Shown here: positions 46,204-54,300 of the stretch, piece after piece
How the letters are laid out: every line of letters begins with the position of its first letter
How positions within the stretch are numbered: position 1 is the first letter of the stretch
NCBI RefSeq assembly: GCF_002257665.1
Contig: NZ_MQWB01000001.1
Coordinates: 2,952,619-3,016,618, forward strand
Source: Rubricoccus marinus
GTDB lineage: Bacteria; Bacteroidota; Rhodothermia; Rhodothermales; Rubricoccaceae
DNA length: 64,000 nt
Direction: 5' to 3'
The notes under the pieces: generated by a model
Database searches by the model: none
What the model was told of the DNA's origin: nothing
The model's input: only the letters and a program-made list of their open reading frames with translations
Position numbers and translations under genes: made by a program

Positions 46204-47709
46204 CTACCGCCGCGTGCGCGGGTCGATGCCGTCCAGGATCTCCGGCGACACGTTGGCCTCTGGCGGCAGCAGCGTGCCTGCCAGGAGTTGCAACTCGGCC
46301 TCTGCCAGGCCGACCTGATAGACCGCTTCTACACGGCGCCGGCGCACGTCCACGAGCGTGAGCTGGATCTGGCGGAGATCGACGGGCGTGATAAACCCGA
46401 GGCGGAGCTGGGCGAGGGCCACGCGGACGTTCTCTCGCGCGATGGTCTCGTTGAGAGTTTCCAGTTCGGCAAGCGCGCGGAAGCCTCTGGCGGTCGCAGC
46501 GAGGCGGGCGGCGCGGGCGCGGTTGGAGACGCGGACGCTAGAGGTCGCGAGTTCGCTCTGCTGGAGCGCGATCTGCGCATTCTGGAGGCGCCTCTGGCGC
46601 TCGCCCGCGTCGAAGATGGGGAGCGAGGCCGTGAGGCCGGCGCGGAGGTCGGGGCCGAGCGTGGGCGAGAGGCCCGGCGGCAGAAAGCCGTCGTTGAACA
46701 GCGTGAGGCCGACGCCCGCCGAGGCGCGCACGGTGGGGCGCCACTCGGAGCGGACCTGCCGGATGGCCTGCTCCGCGACCTGCTCGGCCGCCTCGAAGGC
46801 GAGCACGCGCCGGTTGCCGTCCACGGCCTGAGTGACGAGCGCGTCGAGCGCCAGAGGCCCGCCGAGCGCGAGCGAGTCCGTCACAATCACGGCCTCTGGC
46901 GTCGGCAGCGCGAGGAGTCCGCCGAGCGAGGCGCGGGCGCCAGCGGCGAGAACCTGCTGCTGGAGAAGCGCGGCGCGGTCGGCGTTGTAGTCCGCGAGCG
47001 CGAGCGCGGCGTCGATCTCGGCGGCGGTCCCGATCTGGACCTCGGCCTGCGCGAGCCGCAGGCGGTCTTCCGAAACCTCGATGGCTTCGGCAAAGGCGTC
47101 CGCGAGAGCTTTCTGGCGCGCGGCGTCGAGGTAGGCGGCCGAGACGTCGAGCGCGAGTGCTTCGGCGTCGGCGTCGGCGAGGTAGGCGAAACGGCGGGCC
47201 TCGGCTTGCAAGCGGTCCAGCGTGGCATCGCGCAGGCCGCCATCGAAAAGCGTGTAGGTGGCGGCGAGGCTCGCGTCCAGAACCGTCGAGCCACGGCCTC
47301 CGCCGCCGCCAGAGGAGGCCCCCGTGCTGTCACCGCCACCGCCGCCGAACAGGCTTCCGCTTCGCGAGCCGATCAGCCCCGCGCTCGCGTCGACCGTCGG
47401 CAGGTAGCCCGCGTTGCCCAGCGTCACGTCGTTGACGGCGCGCGCGGCCTCCAACTCGGAGATGGCCTGGTCCGGGTTGGCCGAGAGCGCGATCTGGACG
47501 GCCTCCTGCAACGAAAGCCGGACCGCGGGTGCGGGCGCGTCGAAGCCCGGTAGCGCGGGGCGCGTGGGGAGCGTGCCGCCGTAGAGGCGGAGCGAGTCGG
47601 GCAGTGGCGGGAGCGAGTCCTGCCGGAGCGAGGGGCGGTCCTGCGCGCTCGCGCCAGAGGCGACGAGCAGGAGGACGAGCGGGGCGAGGCGCCTCACGGA
47701 GTCGGTCAC
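46204..47709 (-). CDS. TolC-family outer-membrane efflux protein (second system)
   Basis: 501 residues from a GTG at 47709 that overlaps the stop of the permease gene (GTGA, four bases), so it is translationally coupled. Signal peptide ends in ASGASAQ. Two TolC repeats: SLQEAVQIALSANPDQAISE and AFEAAEQVAEQAIRQVRSEW, the latter followed by LPIFDAGERQRRLQNAQIAL. A Gly/Ser stretch (about 122-140) interrupts the first repeat. Third gene of the reverse adaptor-RND-TolC operon; the stop abuts a 16-bp palindrome. Confidence 0.92.
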   Translation of the reverse strand: MTDSVRRLAPLVLLLVASGASAQDRPSLRQDSLPPLPDSLRLYGGTLPTRPALPGFDAPAPAVRLSLQEAVQIALSANPDQAISELEAARAVNDVTLGNAGYLPTVDASAGLIGSRSGSLFGGGGGDSTGASSGGGGGRGSTVLDASLAATYTLFDGGLRDATLDRLQAEARRFAYLADADAEALALDVSAAYLDAARQKALADAFAEAIEVSEDRLRLAQAEVQIGTAAEIDAALALADYNADRAALLQQQVLAAGARASLGGLLALPTPEAVIVTDSLALGGPLALDALVTQAVDGNRRVLAFEAAEQVAEQAIRQVRSEWRPTVRASAGVGLTLFNDGFLPPGLSPTLGPDLRAGLTASLPIFDAGERQRRLQNAQIALQQSELATSSVRVSNRARAARLAATARGFRALAELETLNETIARENVRVALAQLRLGFITPVDLRQIQLTLVDVRRRRVEAVYQVGLAEAELQLLAGTLLPPEANVSPEILDGIDPRTRR

Positions 47710-50700
47710 GAGGGCTCGGGGCGGTCGTCGGTGGGATCGGGGGCGGCCTCTGGCGCCGGGGCGGCGCGGTCGGGAGCGGCATCGCCGGGGGCGCCGTCGC
47801 CACCCGCTTCGGCGGCGGGGAGCGGGCCCGTCTCGGGCACGCCAGAGGTCGCGCCGTCGCCAGAGCCGGAGTTCGGGCCTCTGGCGCCAGAGGCGACGGT
47901 GTTCTCCGCCGTGTCGTGGTCTGCGTCGCCAGAGGCCAGCGGGTCCTCGGTCTCCTGGCCGAGCGAGGGCGCCACGTCGGGGCTCGCGATGTAGGTGTAG
48001 AGCGCCGGGATGACGTAGAGCGTCAGGAAGGTGCCGACGACCAAGCCGCCGATCACCGCCAGGCCCATCGGGACGCGGCTCTCGGCGCCCGAGCCCAGCG
48101 CGAGCGCGATGGGGAGCGTGCCGAGCGTGGTCGAGAACGCCGTCATCAGGATCGGGCGGAAGCGGGCGGCCGACGCCTCGGCGGCGGCCTCGCGGCGGTT
48201 CAGGCCGTCCTCGCGCTTTTGCTTGGCGAACTCCACGATCAGGATGCCGTTTTTGGTCACCAGCCCGATCAGCATGACCAGCCCGATCTGGCTGAACACG
48301 TTGAGCGTGCTCCCGAACACGTACAGCGCGCCAAGTGCGCCCAAGAGCGCCAGAGGAACGGTGAGCAGGATCGTGACGGGGTCGCGGAAGCTCTCGAACT
48401 GCGCCGCCAGCACGAGGTAGATCAGGACCAGCGCGAGGCCGAATATGATGAAGATGGAGCCGCCGGTCTCGCGGAAGTCGCGGCTCTGGCCGTCGAGCGC
48501 GGTCGAGAAGCCTTCGGGCAGCGTGTCGTCCGCGATGGCCTCCATGGCGTCGATGGCGTCTCCGAGGGAGACGCCTTCGGCGGGCTCGGCGGAGACGGTC
48601 GCGGCGGTGAACCGGTTGAAGCGGTAGAGCTGCGGCGGCGCGGCCGACTCCGTCAGCGTGACGAGGTTGGAGAGCGGGATCGGGACGCCCGCGGCGCTGC
48701 GGACGAAGATGCCCTGGATGGCGTTGGGCGTGTCGCGCGCGCGGCGCTCCACCTGCCCGATGATCTCGTACTGCTCGCCGTCGCGGTTGAAGTACCCGAA
48801 GCGGCCTTCACTGAGGGCGACCGCGAGCGCCTCGGCCACCGCCAGAGGCGGGATTCCGAGCGCCTGGGCGCGGTCACGGTCGACTTCGACCTGAAGCTCG
48901 GGAAGCGTGAACTCCAGGTCGGCGCGGGCGAACTGGAAGGCGGGGTCTTGCATCGCGCGCTCCATGAACGCCGGCAGGGCCTCTTGCAGCGCGGGAAGGT
49001 TGGGCGCCTGGATCACCAACTGGACCGGCGAGCCTCGCCCGCCAGAGGTCTGGATCGTCGCGGGCTGGCTCACGTTGACGCGCGCGCCGGGAAGCGTGCT
49101 GAGTGCTTTCTGCAGGCCGTTCGCGATCTCCTCTTGCGTCCGCTCGCGCTCGCTCGGGTCTACGAGGATGACGTTGCCGAAGCCCGAGTTGACCGAGCCC
49201 GACGAGCCGAAGCCGGGCGACGTGATCGAGATGAGTGCTTCGATCTCGGGCACCTCCCGCTGGATCAGCGCGACGAGTTCGTCCATGTACGCGTCCATGT
49301 ACGCGTAGCCGCGGCCCTGCGGCGCGTTCGCGCTCACGCGCATCTGGGAGCGGTCCTCGGCGGGCGCGAGCTCGCTCTCCAGGTTCGTGAACAGGAGGTA
49401 GACGCCGCCAGCGGCCATGAGCATGACCACGAACGCCATCCAGCGGACCTTGAGAAACGCGTCCAGCGTGCTCCGGTAGGCGTCGTTGAGGCGCTGGAAA
49501 AACGGCTCCGTCTTGCGATAGACCCACGGCTTCTTGTCCCGCTTCTTGAGCAGCTTGGACGAGAGCATCGGCGTGAGCGTGAGCGCCGCGAACGACGAGA
49601 TCACGACGGCCGCGGCGATGGTCAGGCCGAACTCGCGGAAGAGCGCGCCGATAACGCCGCTCTGGAAGATGATGGGCAGGAAGACCGCCACGAGCGCGAG
49701 CGTGGTCGCGATGACGGCGATGTAGATCTCCTTTGTCCCGACCACGGCCGCCGCCATCGGCTCCATGCCCTCCTCGATCTTGGCGTAGATGTTCTCCAGC
49801 ACGACGATCGCGTCGTCCACGACCAGGCCGATCGCGAGGACGAGCGAGAGCAGCGTGAGGACGTTGATAGAGAACCCCGCGAGCGCCATCACGCCGAACG
49901 CGCCGATCAGCGAGACCGGGATGACGAGGACCGGGATGATGGTCGTCCGCCAGTCGCGCAAGAAGCCGAAGATGACGAGGATGACGAGCCCCAGCGCGAT
50001 AAAGACCGTGTTGCGGACCTCCTCGATGGAGGCGCGGATGGGCTCCGTGTTGTCGAACCCGATGCCGAGTTCGATGCCCTCGGGGATGTCGGGCCGGATG
50101 TCCTCCAGACGGTCGTAGAACTCGTCGACGATCTCGATGGAGTTGGCGTCCGCCAGAGGCCTCAGGACGACGCCGACCATCGCGACGCCATCGCGCTTGA
50201 GGACCGTCCGCTGGTTCTGCGCCGCGAGCTCGACGCGGCCCACGTCGGAAAAGCGGACAAGCGTGGTCCCGTCGTTTTTGAGGATCAGGTTCTCGAACTC
50301 CTCGACGGTGGAGAGGCGCGTGAGCGGGCGGATGGTGAGCTCCACCTGATCGCCCTCGATGATGCCGCCCGGGAGTTCGATGTTCTGCTCGTTGACGGCG
50401 CGGCGCACGTCGCCCGGCGTGAGGCCGTAGGCGGCGAGCGCGGCGGGGTCCATCCACATCCGCATCGCGTAGCGCTTGTCGCCCCAGATGTCCACGCTGG
50501 CCACGCCGTCGATGGTCTGGAGGCGCTCGGCGAAAAAGTTGTCCGCGATCTCGGAGAGCTCCAGCAGGTTGTACTGCTCGGACGCGAGGTTGAGAAAGAT
50601 GACCGGGTCGCCGTCCGAGTTGGACTTCGAGATCACCGGCTCCTCCGCCTCCGACGGGATGCGGCCTCTGGCGCGGCTCACGCGGTCGCGCACCTCGGCT

Positions 50701-51017
50701 GCGGCGGCGTCCAGGTCGGCACCCAGGTCGAACTCGACGCGGACCGTGCTGCGGCCCTGGTTGCTCGTGCTCGTGATGGACCGGATCCCGTCGATGGCGT
50801 TGACCGACTCCTCGATGGGCTCGGTGATCTGGCTTTCGACGACCGACGCGTTCGCGCCGCGCAGGTCGGTCCGCACCGAGATCACGGGCGTCTGCACGAT
50901 GGGGTACTCGCGCACGCCGAGCTCCATGAACCCGATGATGCCACCGATCAGGATGGCGATGGAAAGCACCGTCGCGAAGACGGGCCGCCGGACCGAGATG
51001 TCGTAGAGCGAGGCCAT
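47706..51017 (-). CDS. RND multidrug-type efflux permease (HAE1), with repeat-encoded tail
   Basis: 1103 residues. It begins MASLYDISVRRPVFATVLSI and has GFMELGVREYPIVQTPVISV, ANASVVESQITEPIEESVNA, GLVVDDAIVVLENIYAKIEE with paired Asp in helix 4, and near the end VMLIGLVTKNGILIVEFAKQ. This is AcrB/MexB-like but the last 80 residues after ALYTYIASPDV are a low-complexity, acidic, Ala/Gly/Pro tail coded by five copies of the iterated 10-mer (47751-47940). The tail should be cytoplasmic. The permease exports hydrophobic compounds with the adaptor and TolC of this operon. Confidence 0.95.
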   Translation of the reverse strand: MASLYDISVRRPVFATVLSIAILIGGIIGFMELGVREYPIVQTPVISVRTDLRGANASVVESQITEPIEESVNAIDGIRSITSTSNQGRSTVRVEFDLGADLDAAAAEVRDRVSRARGRIPSEAEEPVISKSNSDGDPVIFLNLASEQYNLLELSEIADNFFAERLQTIDGVASVDIWGDKRYAMRMWMDPAALAAYGLTPGDVRRAVNEQNIELPGGIIEGDQVELTIRPLTRLSTVEEFENLILKNDGTTLVRFSDVGRVELAAQNQRTVLKRDGVAMVGVVLRPLADANSIEIVDEFYDRLEDIRPDIPEGIELGIGFDNTEPIRASIEEVRNTVFIALGLVILVIFGFLRDWRTTIIPVLVIPVSLIGAFGVMALAGFSINVLTLLSLVLAIGLVVDDAIVVLENIYAKIEEGMEPMAAAVVGTKEIYIAVIATTLALVAVFLPIIFQSGVIGALFREFGLTIAAAVVISSFAALTLTPMLSSKLLKKRDKKPWVYRKTEPFFQRLNDAYRSTLDAFLKVRWMAFVVMLMAAGGVYLLFTNLESELAPAEDRSQMRVSANAPQGRGYAYMDAYMDELVALIQREVPEIEALISITSPGFGSSGSVNSGFGNVILVDPSERERTQEEIANGLQKALSTLPGARVNVSQPATIQTSGGRGSPVQLVIQAPNLPALQEALPAFMERAMQDPAFQFARADLEFTLPELQVEVDRDRAQALGIPPLAVAEALAVALSEGRFGYFNRDGEQYEIIGQVERRARDTPNAIQGIFVRSAAGVPIPLSNLVTLTESAAPPQLYRFNRFTAATVSAEPAEGVSLGDAIDAMEAIADDTLPEGFSTALDGQSRDFRETGGSIFIIFGLALVLIYLVLAAQFESFRDPVTILLTVPLALLGALGALYVFGSTLNVFSQIGLVMLIGLVTKNGILIVEFAKQKREDGLNRREAAAEASAARFRPILMTAFSTTLGTLPIALALGSGAESRVPMGLAVIGGLVVGTFLTLYVIPALYTYIASPDVAPSLGQETEDPLASGDADHDTAENTVASGARGPNSGSGDGATSGVPETGPLPAAEAGGDGAPGDAAPDRAAPAPEAAPDPTDDRPEPS

Positions 51018-51179
51018 CGGCTAGGCGGCGGGGCCTCTGGCGCTGGGGCAGCGCTCAGGGTGCGGAGTCGCCTCGCGCCTCTGGCGAACGCGCTGCGGGA
51101 CGGGGGACGGGGGACGAGGGATGGGCAGAGGCGCGCCGGTGTCGCGCCCGGCTCGCTCTACGCCTCGCAGCGGCGCGGG

Positions 51180-51197
51180 GCCTCTGGCGCCAGAGGC
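51180..51197. repeat. 18-bp palindrome
   Basis: GCCTCTGGCGCCAGAGGC within the efflux-operon gap. Confidence 0.8.
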
Positions 51198-51281
51198 TCG
51201 GTAGCGGCGAACGCCAGAGGCGAGCAGGGGACGGCACCGTGAGGCAGCCGTCACGCCCCGCTCCGGTCCTCCCGGTCCGTC

Positions 51282-51301
51282 ATTCCCGCGAACGCGGGAA
51301 T
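51282..51301. repeat. 20-bp inverted repeat, dRS3-like
   Basis: ATTCCCGCGAACGCGGGAAT: 9-bp arms, 2-base centre. It fits the ATTCCC-N8-GGGAAT pattern of neisserial dRS3 repeats. Confidence 0.7.
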
Positions 51302-51408
51302 CCAGGGTGGCGACCTGTGGGGTCGACGACGTGCCTGGACGCACCAGGGAAGGAAGGCCCCACCTCTGGCGCACGTCTGCCGCCGCAGTAGTGGACCGGT
51401 GGAGCGTT

Positions 51409-51441
51409 CCCACCACTCTGGATCCCCGCGTTCGCGGGGAT
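51409..51441. repeat. dRS3-like inverted repeat with conserved flank
   Basis: The core at 51422-51441 is ATCCCCGCGTTCGCGGGGAT. The preceding CCCACCACTCTGGAT is identical to the flank of the copy at 52938, so the repeat unit is longer than the hairpin. Confidence 0.7.
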
Positions 51442-51556
51442 GACGCTGTCGGTGAGGCCGGCGCGGCTGGCCTCTGGCGCCAGAGACTAGAAGTCGCCAC
51501 GCCGGGGTCTGGGGACCCGATGTGGACGCCAGAGGCGAGCAGGGGACGGCGGCGGC

Positions 51557-52705
51557 TCACTGGGCTTCCTGGTATTCGCGGCTCCGCTCGGGCGCGTCCT
51601 CGGGACGAACGCGCGTCGGGTCGAAGGCGCCACCGGCGCGGACGGCCTGGCCGGGGCGGACCTGGTTCAGGCCCGACGTGAGCACGGTCTCGCCAGAGGC
51701 AAGCCCGCTCGTGATCTGGATGCGGTCGGACGTGCGGACGCCGGTCGTGACGGCCTGGGGGACGGCTTTGCCGCCGCGGACGACGAAGACGGTCGTGCTG
51801 TCGGCGCCGGTGATGAGCGAGGCGGTCGGGATGAGCAGCGCGTCGGGGACCTCGTCGAGGACGAGTTCGACCTCGGCGAAGGCGCCGGGGACGAGCACGC
51901 CGCCGGGGTTGCGGACGCGGGCGCGGACCATAAAGGCGCGCGTCGAGGCGTCCACCGAGGGCTCCGTCGCGTAGATGGTGCCGACAAAGCTGTCCTCCTG
52001 TCCGGGCACGCGGAAGCGGACGGGCTCGCCCTCGCGTATCTGGCCGAGGTAGCGCTCAGGCACGCTGAACTCCAGCCTGAGTTGGCCCGTGATGCGGAGC
52101 GTGGCGATGCGGTCGCCGGGTGAGACGTAGGCGCCGCTGCTGACCTCGCGCAGACCGATCTCACCCGAGAACGGCGCGACGATCTGGCGGCGGCGGACCT
52201 CGGCGGCGAGTTGGGCCAGTTCGGCGTCCAGCACGCGGGCCTCGCTCTCGGCCTGATCCAGCTCCTGGCGGCTGAGCCCGCCGATCTCGAACAGCTCGCG
52301 GCGGCGGCGCGCCTGCACCTGCGCCAGGTCGCGGCGCGTGCGGGCGCCTTCGATCTGCGCGCGGAGCACGTCGGTGTCGAGCGAAACGAGGGTTTGCCCC
52401 TGGCGGACAAACGAGCCCTCGGAAAAGTTGAGCCCGACGACGCGCCCGGCCACTTCGGCGCGGAGGTCGACCGACTCCCACGGGAGCAGCGTGCCGGTCG
52501 TGGTCACCTTGTCCTCCAGCAGCTCTTCTGAGACCTGGGCGACGGTTACCGCGAGCGTATCGGAGCCGCCTCTGCCGCCAGAGGCCTCTGGCGCGGCGCT
52601 CGCGTCGTCACTGCCACCGAGGAAGCGGGGCACGATGAGCAGTGCCACCGCGATAACGGCGACGCCGATCCACACGGCGGTTTTCTGGGGACGGGAGAGA
52701 GCCAC
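51557..52705 (-). CDS. RND efflux periplasmic adaptor (second system)
   Basis: 382 residues. An uncleaved N-terminal anchor (about 10-28: VWIGVAVIAVALLIVPRFLG) is followed by a linker encoded by a palindrome copy (SAAPEASGGRGG) and an HlyD-like core: DLRAEVAGRVVGLNFSEGSF, short coiled-coil hairpin, IVAPFSGEIGLREVSSGAYV, beta-barrel and membrane-proximal domains. It is the first gene of the reverse-strand operon; the permease follows only after the 539-bp repeat-filled gap. Confidence 0.93.
   Translation of the reverse strand: MALSRPQKTAVWIGVAVIAVALLIVPRFLGGSDDASAAPEASGGRGGSDTLAVTVAQVSEELLEDKVTTTGTLLPWESVDLRAEVAGRVVGLNFSEGSFVRQGQTLVSLDTDVLRAQIEGARTRRDLAQVQARRRRELFEIGGLSRQELDQAESEARVLDAELAQLAAEVRRRQIVAPFSGEIGLREVSSGAYVSPGDRIATLRITGQLRLEFSVPERYLGQIREGEPVRFRVPGQEDSFVGTIYATEPSVDASTRAFMVRARVRNPGGVLVPGAFAEVELVLDEVPDALLIPTASLITGADSTTVFVVRGGKAVPQAVTTGVRTSDRIQITSGLASGETVLTSGLNQVRPGQAVRAGGAFDPTRVRPEDAPERSREYQEAQ
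52576..52593. repeat. 18-bp palindrome inside the adaptor gene
   Basis: CGCCAGAGGCCTCTGGCG coding for part of the APEASGG linker next to the membrane anchor. Confidence 0.85.
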
Positions 52706-52898
52706 GCGGTACTTGGTGCGACAGAGATCGGCGGTCCGAAGGGGGCTCTAACCCATTCTGCTGTGCGCGGTTCGAGTGGATTGAGGACTCAGGCGTCTCC
52801 CGATCCCACCCGGCCCGTCTCCGCCATCAGTGGCTCCCCTGGCGGGATCAGTAGCTCAGATTTGTCGCGAGGTGCCGGGGCTCGCGATGGATTCTGCT

Positions 52899-52916
52899 CG
52901 CCAGAGGCCTCTGGCG
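52899..52916. repeat. 18-bp palindrome
   Basis: CGCCAGAGGCCTCTGGCG, 21 bp left of the third dRS3-like repeat. Confidence 0.8.
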
Positions 52917-52924
52917 GGACCGCG

Positions 52925-52957
52925 CCCACCACTCTGGATTCCCGCCTGCGCGGGAAT
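52925..52957. repeat. Third dRS3-like inverted repeat
   Basis: CCCACCACTCTGGAT flank followed by core ATTCCCGCCTGCGCGGGAAT at 52938-52957. It matches the copy at 51409-51441 in flank and orientation. Confidence 0.7.
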
Positions 52958-52987
52958 GACGGTGTTGGTAGGTGCGAGCGTTGGTTC

Positions 52988-53011
52988 TGAGCCTCTGGCG
53001 CCAGAGGCTCA
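52988..53011. repeat. 24-bp palindrome with a stop codon as its arm
   Basis: The 18-bp core GCCTCTGGCGCCAGAGGC (52991-53008) is flanked by TGA and TCA; the latter is the stop codon of the minus-strand Imm50-like gene. The palindrome is perfect over all 24 bases. Confidence 0.85.
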
Positions 53012-53437
53012 ATACGAAGAGTGCTGCTGACCTTCCACGTACGCTCGGATGTCGGAGCAGACAAACCGGAATGTGAGGTAGTCGCTCGTTCCTGACACGA
53101 TGATGGATTGCCCGTCACGCTCGATCTGGAGATCCACCGGTGCGCCTTCGAAGCCAGCGTGTCCATTGGGTCGGATCTGCGGCACCCCGTCCACTCGCGC
53201 TTCTGTCACACCACTGAGCGAGAAGCCGACGCTTGCTCTTTCGTACCCGCGCTCGCTCCAGCGCGGTGGGAGCGGATCTGGCAAGGCGGCGAAATCTCCC
53301 CTCAGGCGGACATCTTCATGAGCTACAGCAGTTGGCCCTGAAGAGATCCACTCCAGTTTGAACCCCGCCAGCGACGGTGCTGACGAATACACTCCGAGGA
53401 TCGTCCGAGGATCAGGGAGAAGGTCGGTCCACGGCAT
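53009..53437 (-). CDS. Imm50-like immunity protein
   Basis: 142 residues from ATG 53437, which shares its first base with the end of the dprE2 stop (TGATG). The pattern PWTDLLPDPRTILGVYSSAP, GFKLEWISSG, DPLPPRWSERGYERASVGFS and GVTEARVDGVPQ resembles Imm50 proteins of polymorphic-toxin systems. No toxin gene is nearby. It may be an orphan immunity protein, or a member of a related family with another role. Its lower local fit to the surrounding pathway suggests gain by insertion. Confidence 0.65.
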   Translation of the reverse strand: MPWTDLLPDPRTILGVYSSAPSLAGFKLEWISSGPTAVAHEDVRLRGDFAALPDPLPPRWSERGYERASVGFSLSGVTEARVDGVPQIRPNGHAGFEGAPVDLQIERDGQSIIVSGTSDYLTFRFVCSDIRAYVEGQQHSSY

Positions 53438-54174
53438 CACCAGTCCAGGCGCTTGAACAGCTTGTCTGGGATCGCGCGGACGGCGGCCATGACGGGGCGC
53501 CAGTAGCCGGGCGTGTAGACCGTGCCTTCGCCCTTCTCCATCGCGCGGTGGATGCGGGCGCCGACGGCCTGGGGCGAGGCCGCGAGCAGGCCGGGCTCGT
53601 GGACGCCGACGATCATGGGCGTGTCGACCGGGCCGGGCTTGATGGTGACGACCTCGACGCCGGTCCCGTGGAGGCGCGCGCGGAGGCCGCTGGCGAAGGC
53701 CGTCACGGCCGCTTTGGCGGCGCCGTAGACATAGTTGCTGGGCCGCCCACGGTCGCCCGCGACGGACGAAATGACGGCAAGCGTGCCGTGCCCCTGCTGC
53801 ACCATCATGTTCGCGAGGCGCGTCATGACCGAGATCGTGCTCGTCGCGTTGACATCGAAGGACTCGACGGCCGCGTCGGGGTCGGTGTGGACCGTCTCGG
53901 CGTCGGGCAGCACGCCGTAGGCCACGAGCGCGGTGTCGATGCCGCCCATCGCGCCAGCGGCCCCGTCGATGGCACTCTGATGCGTGGCCGTGTCCAGCGC
54001 GTCGAAGTGGATCTCGTGGACCGCTGCAGCGCCTCTGGCGCGGAGGTCATCGGCCGCGGCGCGGAGCTTGTCCGGGTTGCGGGCGCCGAGCGCGAGCGTG
54101 GCGCCCGACGCGGCGTACAGCCGCGCGGTCTCGTGCGCGATGGCGCTGGTGGCGCCGAGGATCAGAACCGTCAT
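53437..54174 (-). CDS. dprE2: DprE2-like short-chain dehydrogenase
   Basis: 245 residues. Rossmann motif GATSAIAHETARLYA, the DprE2-type replacement of the usual TGxxxGIG; NAG-like region LVAYGVLPDAE; catalytic Ser in VISSVAGDRG and YxxxK in YVYGAAKAAV. It should reduce the 2-keto intermediate made by DprE1 to yield polyprenyl-phospho-arabinose. It follows dprE1 on the same strand after 126 bp and is coupled to the Imm50-like gene. Confidence 0.87.
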   Translation of the reverse strand: MTVLILGATSAIAHETARLYAASGATLALGARNPDKLRAAADDLRARGAAAVHEIHFDALDTATHQSAIDGAAGAMGGIDTALVAYGVLPDAETVHTDPDAAVESFDVNATSTISVMTRLANMMVQQGHGTLAVISSVAGDRGRPSNYVYGAAKAAVTAFASGLRARLHGTGVEVVTIKPGPVDTPMIVGVHEPGLLAASPQAVGARIHRAMEKGEGTVYTPGYWRPVMAAVRAIPDKLFKRLDW

Positions 54175-54200
54175 GATGCGGGAGTCGTGATGCGTGAGGG
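54175..54200 (-). repeat. Leader repeat before dprE2
   Basis: GTGATGCGTGAGGG at 54187-54200 and GATGCGGGA at 54175-54183, just upstream of the dprE2 start on the minus strand. The 14-mer is identical to the one before the RND permease at 37524. Confidence 0.6.
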
Positions 54201-54261
54201 AGGCCAGCCGTGACGGCAGAAAGCGTGCGGACCGCCGAGAGCCGCTGGAGAGATACGCGAC

Positions 54262-54279
54262 GCCTCTGGCGCCAGAGGC
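54262..54279. repeat. 18-bp palindrome between dprE1 and dprE2
   Basis: GCCTCTGGCGCCAGAGGC, 21 bp beyond the dprE1 stop codon (minus strand). Confidence 0.85.
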
Positions 54280-54300
54280 GGAGACCTCACGGATCTCGCT

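Larger units (their letters stand above)
51018..51556. other. Repeat-rich gap inside the efflux operon
   Basis: 539 bp between adaptor and permease genes. It has about nine 10-mer copies (a full palindrome at 51180-51197 and single or degenerate copies around it), two 20-bp inverted repeats of ATTCCC-N8-GGGAAT type, and a short GGGGGAC tandem (about 51100-51120). No coding frame is convincing. Confidence 0.65.
52706..53008. other. Repeat-bearing intergenic region
   Basis: 303 bp upstream of the adaptor and downstream of the Imm50-like gene. It holds palindromes at 52899-52916 and 52988-53011 and a dRS3-like repeat between them. No gene seen; the adaptor promoter should lie near 52710-52800. 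Confidence 0.55.

Noticed and set aside
47529-51242. Very long plus-strand open frame opposite the RND permease
   Set aside because: It is an antisense shadow in a GC-rich gene; the encoded residues are Arg/Gly/Glu-rich without any domain, whereas the minus strand encodes a full RND permease.
52760-52800. GGTTCGAG resembling a tRNA T-loop
   Set aside because: Flanking arms do not pair and no anticodon arm exists upstream.
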